A model generated the notes under the pieces. That model was given only the letters and a program-made list of their open reading frames with translations. It was not told the origin of the DNA and ran no database searches. A stretch of 64,000 nt of DNA from Tomitella biformata AHU 1821 (lineage in GTDB: Bacteria; Actinomycetota; Actinomycetes; Mycobacteriales; Mycobacteriaceae): the NCBI RefSeq assembly GCF_000524475.1, contig NZ_BAVQ01000025.1:37516-101515 (forward strand), read 5' to 3'. Numbering within the stretch: the stretch's first letter is position 1; every line of letters starts with the position of its first letter. A program made the translations under genes and the position numbers. Below are positions 1 through 8,624 of the stretch, in pieces.

Positions 1-1
1 G

Positions 2-676
2 GTGCCCGCCGCCGAGGTCGCGGACGCGCTGCTGGTCCCGGCCCGCCTGCCCGACGGCTCCGTCGCCGTCGTGCTGGTCCGCACGGACGCCGCTGGACTG
101 ACCCGCACCCCGCTGTCCGCGACCAACTACGAGAGCACCGCCGCGGTCGGCTTCGACGGGGTCGCTGTCGCGGCCGCCGACGTGCTGCCGGGCGACGGCG
201 CGCAGATCCTGGCGTGGACGCTGCGCCGCGCGCGGGTGGCGCTGGCCGCGCTGGCCATCGGCGTGTGCTCGGAGGCGCTGGCGATGACCGCCGCGTACAC
301 CTCCGAGCGCGTGCAATTCGGCCGCCCGCTCTCGACCAACCAGGCCGTCGCGGTACGCGCCGCCGACACCCACCTGGACACGGAGTCCATCCGCCTGACG
401 ACGCAGCGCGCCGCCTGGCTGATGGACATCGGCAAGGAGGACGAGACGGAGGCCGCGGCCCTGGTCGCGAAGTTCTGGGCCTCCCGCGGCGGCCTGCGCG
501 CCGTCCACGCCACCCAACACCTGCACGGCGGCATGGGCGCGGACGTGGACTACCCGATCCACCGCTACTTCCTGTGGGGCCGCCAGATCGCGTTCACCCT
601 GGGCAGCGCCGGCGCCATCGGCGCCGAGCTGGGCGATGAGCTCGAGAAGGGCGCGTCGATCGGATCGCCTGCGTGA
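2..676 (+). CDS. fadE27: Acyl-CoA dehydrogenase, FadE27-like (5' end outside window)
   Basis: C-terminal 224 residues of an acyl-CoA dehydrogenase; the N-terminal half lies before base 1. The C-terminal helical domain is clear: the segment ending TSERVQFGRPLSTNQAVAVR, then ATQHLHGGMGADVDYPIHRY near residues 167-186. The HLHGGMGADVDYPIHR pattern is typical of the FadE27 (ChsE5) half of the alpha2beta2 steroid acyl-CoA dehydrogenase. In this class the partner chain (FadE26 type) is normally encoded just upstream, which would be outside the window. Known role of the family: FAD-dependent alpha,beta-dehydrogenation of steroid side-chain CoA thioesters. The fadD17-like gene that follows two genes later repeats the fadE26-fadE27-fadD17 neighbourhood of mycobacteria. 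The steroid substrate is inferred from family and synteny. Confidence 0.8.
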   Translation: MPAAEVADALLVPARLPDGSVAVVLVRTDAAGLTRTPLSATNYESTAAVGFDGVAVAAADVLPGDGAQILAWTLRRARVALAALAIGVCSEALAMTAAYTSERVQFGRPLSTNQAVAVRAADTHLDTESIRLTTQRAAWLMDIGKEDETEAAALVAKFWASRGGLRAVHATQHLHGGMGADVDYPIHRYFLWGRQIAFTLGSAGAIGAELGDELEKGASIGSPA

Positions 677-769
677 CCGAAGCTGAGAGCCGCGGCGAGC
701 CCCCCGACGCGCTGCGCCCGCGACACAGCTTCTAGAGATATCGGTTCGCCAACCCCCAAAGCGATAGGT

Positions 770-1708
770 GTGCAGATCGTGACAACTCAGGAACACAAGC
801 CCGGCCTCGCGCTGGTCAGCGGTGCCAGCCGCGGGATCGGCCGGGCCATCGCGCGGCGCTTCGCGGCCGAGGGCATCGCCGTGGCCGCCGTCTCCCGCAC
901 CATGCGGGCGGGCGACGGCGCGCTGCAGGGCTCCCTCGAGGAGACAGTCGAGCTGATCACCGCCGACGGCGGCGGCAACGCCGAGGCCTTCGCCGTCGAC
1001 CTGGGCAGCCCCGACCTGGACCGCGCCGCCCTGATCGCGGAGATCGAGGAGAAGTTCGGCCGCCGGGTGGACGCCCTGGTCAACAACGTCGCCGCGGCCC
1101 GCCGCTACGACACGCTGTTCGCCGACATGCCCCGCGAGTGGTTCCAGGACTCCGTCGAGACCAACCTGTGGAACACCTGGGACCTGATGAAGGCCGTCAT
1201 CCCCGGCATGCGCAAGAGCGGCGCCGGCTGGATCGTCAACATCTCCTCGCGCCAGGCCGGCCCCCGCGTCGGGCCGCCGTTCGCCTTCCACCCGCTGGCC
1301 GGCTCCGTGCTCTACGGCGGTACCAAGGCCATGCTGGACCGCATCAGCACCGGCTCTGCCATGGAGCTCTACGAGGACAACATCGCGGTGAGCTCGCTCG
1401 CCCCCAACCGCGGCGTCGCCACCGAGCACGCGGCCGGCGCGGTGCCCGGCTGGCCGTCGGAGCCCGAGGACACGATGGCCGAGGCCGCGCTGCTGCTCGC
1501 CAGCTCCAAGCTGGACGCGGTCACCGGCCGCGTCGCCTACAGCCTCCCGCTGCTCAAGGAGTTCAACCGTCCGGTCCGGGCGCTCGACGGCTCCGGCCTG
1601 CTCGCGGGCTGGCAGCCGGCGGACCTCGACGACGAATCCTTCCTGCTGCCCTACCTGAACTTCAACCCCCCGGGCGCGGTCCCGGAAGGCCTGCTGAAGA
1701 AGGCCTAG
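770..1708 (+). CDS. SDR family oxidoreductase
   Basis: Complete short-chain dehydrogenase/reductase, 312 residues, GTG start. The Rossmann glycine motif GASRGIG lies at about residues 18-24, a variant NNVAA replaces the usual NNAG, the ISS motif carries the catalytic serine, and LYGGTK holds the Tyr-x3-Lys pair. The C-terminal extension of about 60 residues (ending NPPGAVPEGLLKKA) is longer than in classical 250-residue SDRs. It lies between fadE27-like and fadD17-like genes on the same strand, so it probably oxidises or reduces a hydroxyacyl-CoA or a steroid side-chain intermediate. The exact substrate cannot be read from the sequence. Confidence 0.85.
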   Translation: MQIVTTQEHKPGLALVSGASRGIGRAIARRFAAEGIAVAAVSRTMRAGDGALQGSLEETVELITADGGGNAEAFAVDLGSPDLDRAALIAEIEEKFGRRVDALVNNVAAARRYDTLFADMPREWFQDSVETNLWNTWDLMKAVIPGMRKSGAGWIVNISSRQAGPRVGPPFAFHPLAGSVLYGGTKAMLDRISTGSAMELYEDNIAVSSLAPNRGVATEHAAGAVPGWPSEPEDTMAEAALLLASSKLDAVTGRVAYSLPLLKEFNRPVRALDGSGLLAGWQPADLDDESFLLPYLNFNPPGAVPEGLLKKA

Positions 1709-1791
1709 TCGGCGAGAACCTGTCCTATCCCGGCGCCCGCCCCGGCCTTGGTGGCCGCGGCGGGCGCCACAACTATCGTGGAGAGTGCAAG

Positions 1792-3471
1792 TTGGAAACA
1801 TTCACCGAGATCGTCCGGCTGCGGGCCGAGGACGACAAGGTCGGGCTCCGGTTCGAGGACCAGTCCTGGACATGGCGCGAGGTCGTCCAGGAGGGCGCCG
1901 ACCGCGCCTCGCTGCTGGCCGCGTTGGTGGACCCGGCCCCCGCAGACCGCCAAGTGCACATCGGCGTGCTGCTCGAGAACGTGCCGGACTTCGTGTTCTG
2001 GCTGGCGGCCGGGCCCCTCGCAGGCGCCGTCGTCGTCGGCATCAACGCCAGCCGCAGCGGCCCCGAGCTGGCGCGGGACATCGCGCACGCCGACGTGGAC
2101 GTGATCATCACCGAGGACAAGCTGGCGCACCTGGTCACGGGCACCGGGCACAGCATCCCCGACGAGCGCATCCTGAACGTGGACCAGCCGTCCTACCTCG
2201 CCGCGCTCGCGCCCCACCGCGGTGCCGCGTTGCCGGATGTCACCCCCACCGCGGACCAACTGGCGCTGCTGTTGTTCAGCTCCGGCTCGACGGGCGCGCC
2301 CAAGGCCGTCATCGTCGGCCAAGGCCGCCTGGGCCGGCTCGTGGAAGCCCTCGTGGACCGCGTCTCGATGCGCCGCGACTCCGTGACGTATCTGTGCATG
2401 CCGCTCTTCCACGGCAACGCAGTGATGATGAACCTCGCAGTCGCCATGCGCACGGGCGCGACGGTCGGTATGACCCGCAAGTTCTCCGCCAGCGGCTTCG
2501 CGAAGGACGTTCACCGCTTCGGCGCGACCTACGTCAACTACGTAGGCCGCGCCTTGTCCTACGTGCTCAGCCAGCCGGAGGACCCGCGCGATGGCACCAG
2601 CACGCTGGAGCTGGCGTTCGGCACCGAGGCCTCCGAGGCGGATGTGCAGCGCTTCACCGAGCGCTTCGGCTGCGAGGTCATGGAGGGCTACGGCCTCAGC
2701 GAGGGAGTCTTCCGCCTCGGACGCACCGCCGACACCCCGAAGTACTCGCTCGGCCTGCCGCAGAACGGCCTGGACATCCGGGTCTACGACGAAGCCACCG
2801 GCGCGGAGTGCCCCCGCGCGGAGTTCGACGAGAGCGGCCGGCTCAAGGACATCGCGGCAGTCGGCCAGATGGTGGCCGTCGGCCTGGCCCGCGCCTTCGA
2901 GGGCTACTACAAGAACCCCGAGGCGATGGCCGACCGGATCCGCGGCGCGGACTTCTGGTCCGGCGACCTCGGCTACCGCGACGCGACGGGCTACTTCTAC
3001 TTCGCCGGCCGGTCCTCGGACTGGCTGCGGGTAGACAGCGAGAACTTCTCCGCGGCCCCCGTCGAGCGGGTGCTCGCGCGCGTGCCCGGCGTCGCCTCGG
3101 CGCCGGTCTTCGCCGTCCCGGATCCCCGGACCGGCGACCAGGTGATGACCACTCTCGAGATGTCGGACGGCGCCGACTTCGACGTCGATGCCTTCGGCCC
3201 CTTCATCGAGGGCCAGTCCGAGATGGGCGCCAAGTGGTGGCCCACCTACCTCCGCGTGACCGACCGCATTCCGCTGACCGGCAGTGGAAAGATCAACAAG
3301 GCGCCGCTGCGCGAGGCAGCTTGGAACACCACCGACCCCGTCTACATCCGAGTGGGCAAGACCAGCGCCTACGTCCCGATCGACGACGCCCAGCGCGCGG
3401 CGATCGAGGCGGAATTCCGCAGCCACGGCCGGGCGGCGCTGCTGCCCCCGCCGGTAGCCGCGACTGTCTAG
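1792..3471 (+). CDS. fadD17: Acyl-CoA synthetase, FadD17-like
   Basis: ATP-dependent acyl-CoA ligase of the ANL superfamily, about 559 residues. I place the start at a TTG at 1792 (LETFTEIVRLRAEDDK), just after a GGAG-containing leader; the open frame extends further upstream but only overlaps the SDR gene out of frame. Family motifs: P-loop LLLFSSGSTGAPKAV, the MPLFHGNAVMM segment, EGYGLSEG, the FWSGDLGYRD motif, and the C-terminal lysine in TGSGKINK. The FEDQSWTW start and KFSASGF segment resemble mycobacterial FadD17, which activates C5 steroid side chains (C24 acids). A second, related ligase lies at 59920-61497. Steroid specificity is inferred. Confidence 0.82.
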   Translation: METFTEIVRLRAEDDKVGLRFEDQSWTWREVVQEGADRASLLAALVDPAPADRQVHIGVLLENVPDFVFWLAAGPLAGAVVVGINASRSGPELARDIAHADVDVIITEDKLAHLVTGTGHSIPDERILNVDQPSYLAALAPHRGAALPDVTPTADQLALLLFSSGSTGAPKAVIVGQGRLGRLVEALVDRVSMRRDSVTYLCMPLFHGNAVMMNLAVAMRTGATVGMTRKFSASGFAKDVHRFGATYVNYVGRALSYVLSQPEDPRDGTSTLELAFGTEASEADVQRFTERFGCEVMEGYGLSEGVFRLGRTADTPKYSLGLPQNGLDIRVYDEATGAECPRAEFDESGRLKDIAAVGQMVAVGLARAFEGYYKNPEAMADRIRGADFWSGDLGYRDATGYFYFAGRSSDWLRVDSENFSAAPVERVLARVPGVASAPVFAVPDPRTGDQVMTTLEMSDGADFDVDAFGPFIEGQSEMGAKWWPTYLRVTDRIPLTGSGKINKAPLREAAWNTTDPVYIRVGKTSAYVPIDDAQRAAIEAEFRSHGRAALLPPPVAATV

Positions 3472-3484
3472 CGACACCCCCGAA

Positions 3485-4088
3485 ATGAACAGTGGCCCCA
3501 TGGCCGCCGCGGCACTGCGAATGTGGGCGCTCGGGCCCCCGACCTATATGCCCCCGCACGGGCCTCGAGGCCCGTGCGGGGCCCCGGTGGACCGGGTCCC
3601 GTTCCCGGCCTTCCTGATCGAGCGGGACCTGGTCCTGTTCGATACCGGCGTGGCCCCGAAGGCGGCGGGCGACCCGGCCGCGGTCTACGGCGACTCGGCG
3701 CGGGTGCTGGACTTCGACTTCCGCGCGGAGCACCAGATCGAGTGCCAGCTGGCGCAGTGGGGCCACACGTTCAGCGACGTCGGGAACGTCATCGCCTCGT
3801 ACCTGCACTTCGACCACTGCGGGGGGGCTGAAGCTGCTCCCGCACGCGGTCACGTACATCGGGGCCGGCGAGCGCGAGTACGCGGACAACCCGGAGAAGT
3901 TCTGCCGCACCTGGGCGCGCCCACAGGGGACGCCGTGCATACCCGGGCCGAGTACGAGGGCGAGATCGCCTATAAGGGCGACCCTGCGGAAGATGAAATT
4001 CCTCGAGCAGACGCTCCCTGCGGACGTCTGGATCAACCACGACCCGTCGAACTGGGAGCGCTTCGGCGGCGCCGGCGAGATCCGCTGA
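3485..4088 (+). pseudogene. Decayed metallo-beta-lactamase fold hydrolase (lactonase-like)
   Basis: The first part reads as an AHL-lactonase/MBL-fold protein: FPAFLIERDLVLFDTGVAP and then SYLHFDHCGG, the HxDH zinc motif. At the run of seven G at about 3831 the frame must shift to continue as LKLLPHAVTYIGAGEREY, and the last part reads FLEQTLPADVWINHDPSNWE with a stop at 4086-4088. Only about 85 residues follow the zinc motif where the family needs about 150, and the later HTPGH-type histidine is missing. I conclude it has both a frameshift and an internal deletion. A perfect 30-bp palindrome sits inside its 5' part. Confidence 0.72.
3552..3581. repeat. Perfect 30-bp palindrome after fadD17
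   Basis: The arm CCCCGCACGGGCCTC is followed directly by its exact reverse complement. It lies 80 bp after the fadD17-like stop codon and inside the 5' part of the broken MBL gene. It could act as a transcription terminator hairpin (no T-run follows) or mark a rearrangement joint. Confidence 0.7.
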
Positions 4089-4106
4089 CGCCGTTCCCCC
4101 CACAGC

Positions 4107-4159
4107 ACTGTGGCGGGCGCCGGGCGAGGATATTATCCCGGCTCGGCACCCGCCACAGT
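4107..4159. terminator. Bidirectional hairpin terminator
   Basis: Outer arms ACTGTGGCGGG (4107-4117) and CCCGCCACAGT (4149-4159) are exact complements. Inside them GCCGGG pairs with CCCGGC around an AT-rich loop. The hairpin lies between the end of the broken MBL gene (+) and the end of the SDR gene (-), the expected place for a shared terminator. A short T-rich stretch (TTGTTCT) follows on the plus side. Confidence 0.7.
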
Positions 4160-4172
4160 TGTTCTCAGGGTT

Positions 4173-5093
4173 CTAGCCGGCCGCGGAGCCCGTGGTGTCC
4201 AGCGCGACGATGCTGGTGGCCGCGTAGCTCTGACCGGCGGGCAGCTCGTCCGCGATGTAGGGCGTGATCTGCTCCGCCAGCTCGGCCACCGAGAAGACAC
4301 CGTCGGCCGCGGTGAACTTGCGCTGCACCGTCGGCGGCGCCATCAGCGCGACCATGTCACCGTAGACGATGAACACCTGGCCGCTGACCTGCTCGGCGGT
4401 CGGGGTCGACAGGTACGAGACGAGGCTCGCGATGCGCTCGGGCGCCATGATGTCGAGCCCGGCGTCCGCCGCGCCCTCGCCGAAGACGCCGGCGGTCATC
4501 TCGGTGCGCGCGCGGGGGCAGATCGCGTTTGCGGTCACGCCGTAGCGGGCCATGCCACGGGAGGTCGAGAGCGTCAGCGCGACTATGCCGGCCTTGGCCG
4601 CCGCGTAGTTGGCTTGCCCAGCGCCGCCGAGCAGGAACGCCTCGGAGGCCGTGTTGACGACGCGGCCGTAGACCATGGCACCGGTGGCCTTGGACTGCGC
4701 GCGCCAGTGGATCGACGCGGCCCGGGTGAGCGCGGCGTGGCCCTTGAGGTGGATCGCGATGACGTCGTCCCACTGCTTCTCGGACATGTTGAACAGCATC
4801 GTGTCCCGGGTGATGCCGGCGTTGTTCACGACGATGTCGAGGCTGCCGAAGTTCTCCACCGCGGCCTCGACGAGCCGCTCGCCGAGCGACCAGTCGCTGA
4901 CGTCGCCGAGCACGGCGATGGCCCGCCCGCCAGCAGCCTCGATCTCCCGCGCGACCGCCTCGCCGGCGGGTCCGATGTCGTTCACCACGACGCTGGCGCC
5001 CAGCGCCGCGAGGCCCAGCGCCTCTGCGCGGCCCAGGCCGGCGCCGGCGCCGGTCACGATGGCCGTGCGGCCCGACAGATCGGTGTCCTGCAT
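4173..5093 (-). CDS. SDR family oxidoreductase (3-oxoacyl reductase / Hsd4A-like)
   Basis: Complete 306-residue SDR. Motifs: GAGAGLG cofactor loop at about residues 16-22, NNAG in VVNNAGITRD, catalytic serine in VNTASEAF and Tyr-x3-Lys in ANYAAAK. A C-terminal extension of about 50 residues ends TTGSAAG. The strong ribosome site GAGGAGG precedes the ATG. It resembles the (3R)-hydroxyacyl-CoA/17-beta-hydroxysteroid dehydrogenase branch (Rv3502c type) that flanks fadE26-fadE27-fadD17 in mycobacteria, and here too it lies next to that group on the opposite strand. A role in steroid side-chain beta-oxidation is inferred. Confidence 0.82.
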   Translation of the reverse strand: MQDTDLSGRTAIVTGAGAGLGRAEALGLAALGASVVVNDIGPAGEAVAREIEAAGGRAIAVLGDVSDWSLGERLVEAAVENFGSLDIVVNNAGITRDTMLFNMSEKQWDDVIAIHLKGHAALTRAASIHWRAQSKATGAMVYGRVVNTASEAFLLGGAGQANYAAAKAGIVALTLSTSRGMARYGVTANAICPRARTEMTAGVFGEGAADAGLDIMAPERIASLVSYLSTPTAEQVSGQVFIVYGDMVALMAPPTVQRKFTAADGVFSVAELAEQITPYIADELPAGQSYAATSIVALDTTGSAAG

Positions 5094-5149
5094 GTCTTGT
5101 CCTCCTCAGTGTTGGGTGGAACAGCTTGCCGATATTGTGTGTGCGCTCA

Positions 5150-5444
5150 TCAGCGCTGAGCCTCACTAGGCAGCCCCAGAATCAGCTCGGCGATCTGGTT
5201 GCACAGGACCTCTGAGGTCCCCTGCGAGGATGAGGTAGCACGGCCTGCTCGTAGATTCGGCGGGTCAACGCGGCCGGTGCGAGGGCCTCCGCGGCGGGCA
5301 GAGCGGACACGACTGCGGCCGCAGCGGGCCCGACCACGTCCTCCGGGAGGTGGATACCGAGCAACCCGAGCTCTCATCCCCGGCTGTAGTCGTTACTACA
5401 GTTCAGGCCAGCGACTGATGGCCCTCGGCGAGCTCAATAGCCAT
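5150..5444 (-). pseudogene. Remnant of an acyl-CoA dehydrogenase gene
   Basis: Three pieces of one acyl-CoA dehydrogenase survive in different frames: an N-terminal start MAIELAEGHQSLA (ATG at 5444, then an immediate stop), a middle piece LGLLGIHLPEDVVG leading to LTRRIYEQAV, and the C-terminal end GTSEVLCNQIAELILGLP with its stop at 5150-5152. Intact members have about 380 residues, so most of the gene has been deleted and the joints are frameshifted. No function is expected. Confidence 0.7.
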
Positions 5445-5484
5445 ATTGCGGAATTTACCGCACGGCCGGGGCCATGCGCGGCAC

Positions 5485-5563
5485 CAGCGGGAGCCTGCCT
5501 GAATCCGTTCCCGCGACCAGGCACCACGTTGAGGATCAGCTGGATCCGGTGCCAAGATTCGAA
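5485..5563 (-). pseudogene. Fragment of a second DUF779 gene
   Basis: Read on the minus strand this gives FESWHRIQLILNVVPGRGNG, which matches FDAWRHTQLILDVVPGRGGG in the DUF779 part of the eutC fusion about 2 kb away, at both protein and DNA level. It has neither start nor continuation: homology is lost beyond the APAG segment. It is a relic of a separate DUF779 gene or of a partial duplication. Confidence 0.65.
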
Positions 5564-5591
5564 TCGCTAGCCGCTATCTGGCCCACCTGCC

Positions 5592-7172
5592 CTAGTTCGT
5601 CTTCCACGCCTGGCCGAAGAGCACCAGGGAGTTCGAGGACCCCAGGATGCCGTGCATGTTCGCGTTCCAGATGATGAAGTCGGAGAAGTCCCCGTACACC
5701 AGGTACGGCGCGTCCTTGTTCACCTGCTGCTGGATCTTGTCGAGGATCTGCAGCTTCGCGTCCGCGTCCGGCTCCGTCTGCACCTGCTCGATCAGCGCGT
5801 CCATCTCGGGGCTGGTGTACATGCCGTACACCTGCTTGCCTGCGCTGTGCATCGTCGCGAACATCTTGGGGTACGGGTCCGCCTCGCGGAAGCTCAGCCC
5901 CCAGGCGGCGATGTCGTAGTCCCGCTCCGCCGCGATGGTGCGGATCTGGTCGCCGATCGTCGGCAGGTTGTTGACCTGCACGTCGAAGCCCACAGCCTCG
6001 AGTTGCGCCTCCACCGCAAGGGACGTCTGCAGAGACGCGGGGTCCGACGCGTCGATGACCTCGAGCTGGCCGTCGTATCCGTCCGCCTTCGCGGCGTCGA
6101 CCAGTCGCGTGGCCTCCTCGACGTCCACCTGCGGGCCGGGGGTCTCGGTGTGCCAGCGCGAGCCCTCCGAGAAGATCATGTTGGTGCTCTTGTTCGTGTT
6201 GCCGAAGGCCCGCTCGTTGATGATGTCCGTATCGATGGCCAACTGCATCGCCTTGCGCAGGCGCGGATCGGCGCCCGGCCGGCCCTCAGCTGCGTTGATG
6301 ACCGCCGCGTTGGCGGCAGCCGTCAGGTTCATGTACCCGCTCACGCCGCGGTCCAGCGCCTGCTGGATCTCATTCGGCTCACGGACGAACGTGGCGTCGA
6401 TGCCGCCGTTGAAGAAGGTCTCCTGCCCCACCGTGGTGCTGGGCAGGTACACGAAGGTCAGCGTGTCCAGGTTCGGCTCGCCGGCCCAGTAGCTCGGATT
6501 GGCGTTGAGCAGCATGGACTCGGCCTGCGACCACTTGTCCAGGGTAAAGGGCCCGGCGCCGATCGGGGTGAACTTGCCGTCGGCCCCGTCCGAGTCGGTG
6601 GACACGATCATGCCGGGCCCGGTGGTGAGCAGCCCGGGGAACTCGGCCCAGGTCTTGTTCAGCTCGTAGACCACGGTCTTGTCGTCGGGCGTGGTGATGC
6701 CGACGACGCTGTCCTTCCACAGCGCGGCCTCGGGTGCCGGCTTGGCGGCGTAGCGCTCCTGGCTGGCCTTGACGGCCGCCGCGTCGACGGGCTTGCCATT
6801 GGAGAAGGCCACCCCGTCCCGGAGGGTCAGCGTCCAAGTCCGAAAGTCCGCGTCGTGCTCGAGGCCCGCCGCCATCTGGGGGACAAACTCCTGGGCGTCG
6901 CTGTCGAGCCGCATGAGGGAGTCGTAGATGTTGACCATCTCCGCGCCGCCGGTGGTGACCGAGGTGATGGTGACCGCGGGGTCGAGGGATGCAGGCTCCG
7001 AGTACGAGCCGAAGGAGGCGCCACCGCCCCGGACGGGCTCGCCGCCATCGACCACGTTCACCATGCCGTCGCTGAGCACTGCGGACGCTTCTGCGCCTCC
7101 CGACTCCCCAGCGCTGGCGCAGCCGGTCACGAACAACGCGACTGCGGCCGGCACGGCCGCCATCCGCCACAT
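5592..7172 (-). CDS. ABC transporter substrate-binding lipoprotein, peptide/nickel family (SBP_bac_5)
   Basis: Extracytoplasmic solute-binding lipoprotein of 526 residues. I choose the ATG at 7172 (MWRMAAVPAAVALF) because it gives a proper signal peptide with lipobox VTGC and has GAGGA upstream; the GTG at 7193 would add seven residues. The mature part has family-5 hallmarks: EPASLDPAV near the N-terminus, the LRDGVAFSNGKPVDA segment and IGAGPFTLDKW. No permease or ATPase genes lie nearby, so it must use a transporter encoded elsewhere or act alone. It is last in the ethanolamine direction of transcription, 156 bp after eutC, so a link to that operon is possible but unproved. The ligand is unknown. 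Confidence 0.85.
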   Translation of the reverse strand: MWRMAAVPAAVALFVTGCASAGESGGAEASAVLSDGMVNVVDGGEPVRGGGASFGSYSEPASLDPAVTITSVTTGGAEMVNIYDSLMRLDSDAQEFVPQMAAGLEHDADFRTWTLTLRDGVAFSNGKPVDAAAVKASQERYAAKPAPEAALWKDSVVGITTPDDKTVVYELNKTWAEFPGLLTTGPGMIVSTDSDGADGKFTPIGAGPFTLDKWSQAESMLLNANPSYWAGEPNLDTLTFVYLPSTTVGQETFFNGGIDATFVREPNEIQQALDRGVSGYMNLTAAANAAVINAAEGRPGADPRLRKAMQLAIDTDIINERAFGNTNKSTNMIFSEGSRWHTETPGPQVDVEEATRLVDAAKADGYDGQLEVIDASDPASLQTSLAVEAQLEAVGFDVQVNNLPTIGDQIRTIAAERDYDIAAWGLSFREADPYPKMFATMHSAGKQVYGMYTSPEMDALIEQVQTEPDADAKLQILDKIQQQVNKDAPYLVYGDFSDFIIWNANMHGILGSSNSLVLFGQAWKTN

Positions 7173-7328
7173 ACTTAATCTTCCTCGAACCACCTGGGAC
7201 TCCTTTACCGAGATTCACCGCACATTCCGACGGCGCACGCCGCACGGGCACTTGCGGCCAACCCTTCCATTCGGTATAGGCCGGAGATCAGCGAGTTCCC
7301 AACCATCGGGACGGGAGGGAAGAGACAC

Positions 7329-8624
7329 TCAGGGCAGGGCGCACGCGGCGCCGGCGGCCTCGCCATCGGCCACGACGACGGGGAAGGCTGGCACGGGCGG
7401 GCGGGCCCCGGCCTCAACCTCGGCGCCGACGAGCGGTGGCGCGGCGTCGAACTCGGCCAACTCCGCGGGGCCGAACACGCGCGAGCGGGTGAGGAACCGG
7501 TAACCCTCGGGGGCCTCGAGGCTGAAGCCGCCGCCGCGGCCTGGCACCACGTCGAGGATCAGCTGGGTGTGGCGCCAGGCGTCGAACTGCGGGCCTGAGA
7601 TCCAGACCGGAACAGCGTCGGCGCCCTCGGGCAACGCCACCGGGGTCTCGCCGGGCTCGGCGGCGAGGTCGAGGATCCCGAGGAGCACGTCGCGGTCGCC
7701 CACGATGAACTCGCCGTCGAGGTAACACATGGGCGAGGAGCCATCGCAGCAGCCGCCGGACTGGTGGAGCATGAGTCCCCCGTTGCGGTCGCGGAGGGTC
7801 CGCAACAGGTCGCACGCAGCGACGGTGGCGACTACGCGCGGTTGCGGCTTGCGCGCGGCCAGGCTGTCCGTGCGCGAGGTGTCCTTCAGGTCGACACCGG
7901 AACGGCCCAGTTGGCGCGCCCCGGCCACTAGTCCGGCGATCACCCGCGCCGCGTCGGTGTAGGCCAGGCCCTCCGGCGGGTGCACGTTGGACACGCAGTT
8001 GCGGTCCGCGTCGGGCCGTCCTGGACGCGGCAGGTGTGTCAGGTACATCCCGACGCTCGCCGCGACGGAGAGTCCGGGGCGCTCCCCGATGAGCACAATC
8101 ACGGTCTGCACTCCCATGGCGGCGCCGATGTGATCGCCGAGTGCTACCCGCGCCTCGGTGGCGATCACAGGCGGTGCGATCGTGTATCGCTTTCCCAGCA
8201 CTGCGGCCAACGCCGCAAGCAGTCCTGCGCCGTGCTGCGTCAGGGCGGTCGGCGAGAGCCCGTCGCACAGCACGAAGCCCAACTCGGCCCCCGACGCCGA
8301 GATCGCGGACAGATCGGCTGGCAGCCGGCCCAGGTCCGGGCGCCGCAGGTACTCGCTGCGCGAGGACGCCTGGCTGGTCACCACCGCCGGGGCGCCGAGT
8401 CCCAGGGCCGCCACCTGACTGGTCAGCCCGGCCAGGTCCAGCGGCTGGTGCACCGCGTCGCGGGCCAATGCGTGCGCTGCCCGGAACTCGAGCACGCTCT
8501 GGGTTCGCTGGGCGTCCCCGGATCGGCCCAGGCCGATCCGGGCCTGGGTGCTGCCGCGCAGGCTCTGCCACAGGTCCTGTGCACCGATTTCGTCGGGCAC
8601 GGGCCCGCGGCCATCGCCAGTCAC
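7329..8624 (-). CDS. eutC: Ethanolamine ammonia-lyase small subunit EutC fused to a DUF779 domain
   Basis: 431 residues from the GTG at 8624, which overlaps the eutB stop by 4 bp (GTGA). Residues 1 to about 258 are EutC: QARIGLGRSGDAQRT, the ADLSAISASGAELGFVLCDG region, GERPGLSVAASVGMYLTHLP, DRNCVSNVHPPEGLAY and the usual C-terminus GRSGVDLKD. After a linker of about 15 residues, residues about 264-385 are DUF779: HQSGGCCDGSSPMCYLDGEF (Cys292, Cys293, Cys300) and QLILDVVPGRGGGFSLEAPE. The last 45 residues are low-complexity Ala/Pro. EutC with EutB is the adenosylcobalamin-dependent lyase converting ethanolamine to acetaldehyde and ammonia. DUF779 proteins are usually separate and sit next to aldehyde dehydrogenases. 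The fused frame has no stop or shift at the joint. Confidence 0.9.
   Translation of the reverse strand: MTGDGRGPVPDEIGAQDLWQSLRGSTQARIGLGRSGDAQRTQSVLEFRAAHALARDAVHQPLDLAGLTSQVAALGLGAPAVVTSQASSRSEYLRRPDLGRLPADLSAISASGAELGFVLCDGLSPTALTQHGAGLLAALAAVLGKRYTIAPPVIATEARVALGDHIGAAMGVQTVIVLIGERPGLSVAASVGMYLTHLPRPGRPDADRNCVSNVHPPEGLAYTDAARVIAGLVAGARQLGRSGVDLKDTSRTDSLAARKPQPRVVATVAACDLLRTLRDRNGGLMLHQSGGCCDGSSPMCYLDGEFIVGDRDVLLGILDLAAEPGETPVALPEGADAVPVWISGPQFDAWRHTQLILDVVPGRGGGFSLEAPEGYRFLTRSRVFGPAELAEFDAAPPLVGAEVEAGARPPVPAFPVVVADGEAAGAACALP

Noticed and set aside
673..735. 20-residue GTG ORF overlapping the fadE27 stop
   Set aside because: The GTGA overlap is tempting, but the peptide (ending RPRHSF) resembles no family and a short gap before the SDR gene is normal.
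1705..3501. 598-residue open frame on the minus strand opposite fadD17
   Set aside because: It is a high-GC antisense shadow; its translation is Val/Ala/Gly/Arg-rich without domains, while the plus strand has all ANL motifs.
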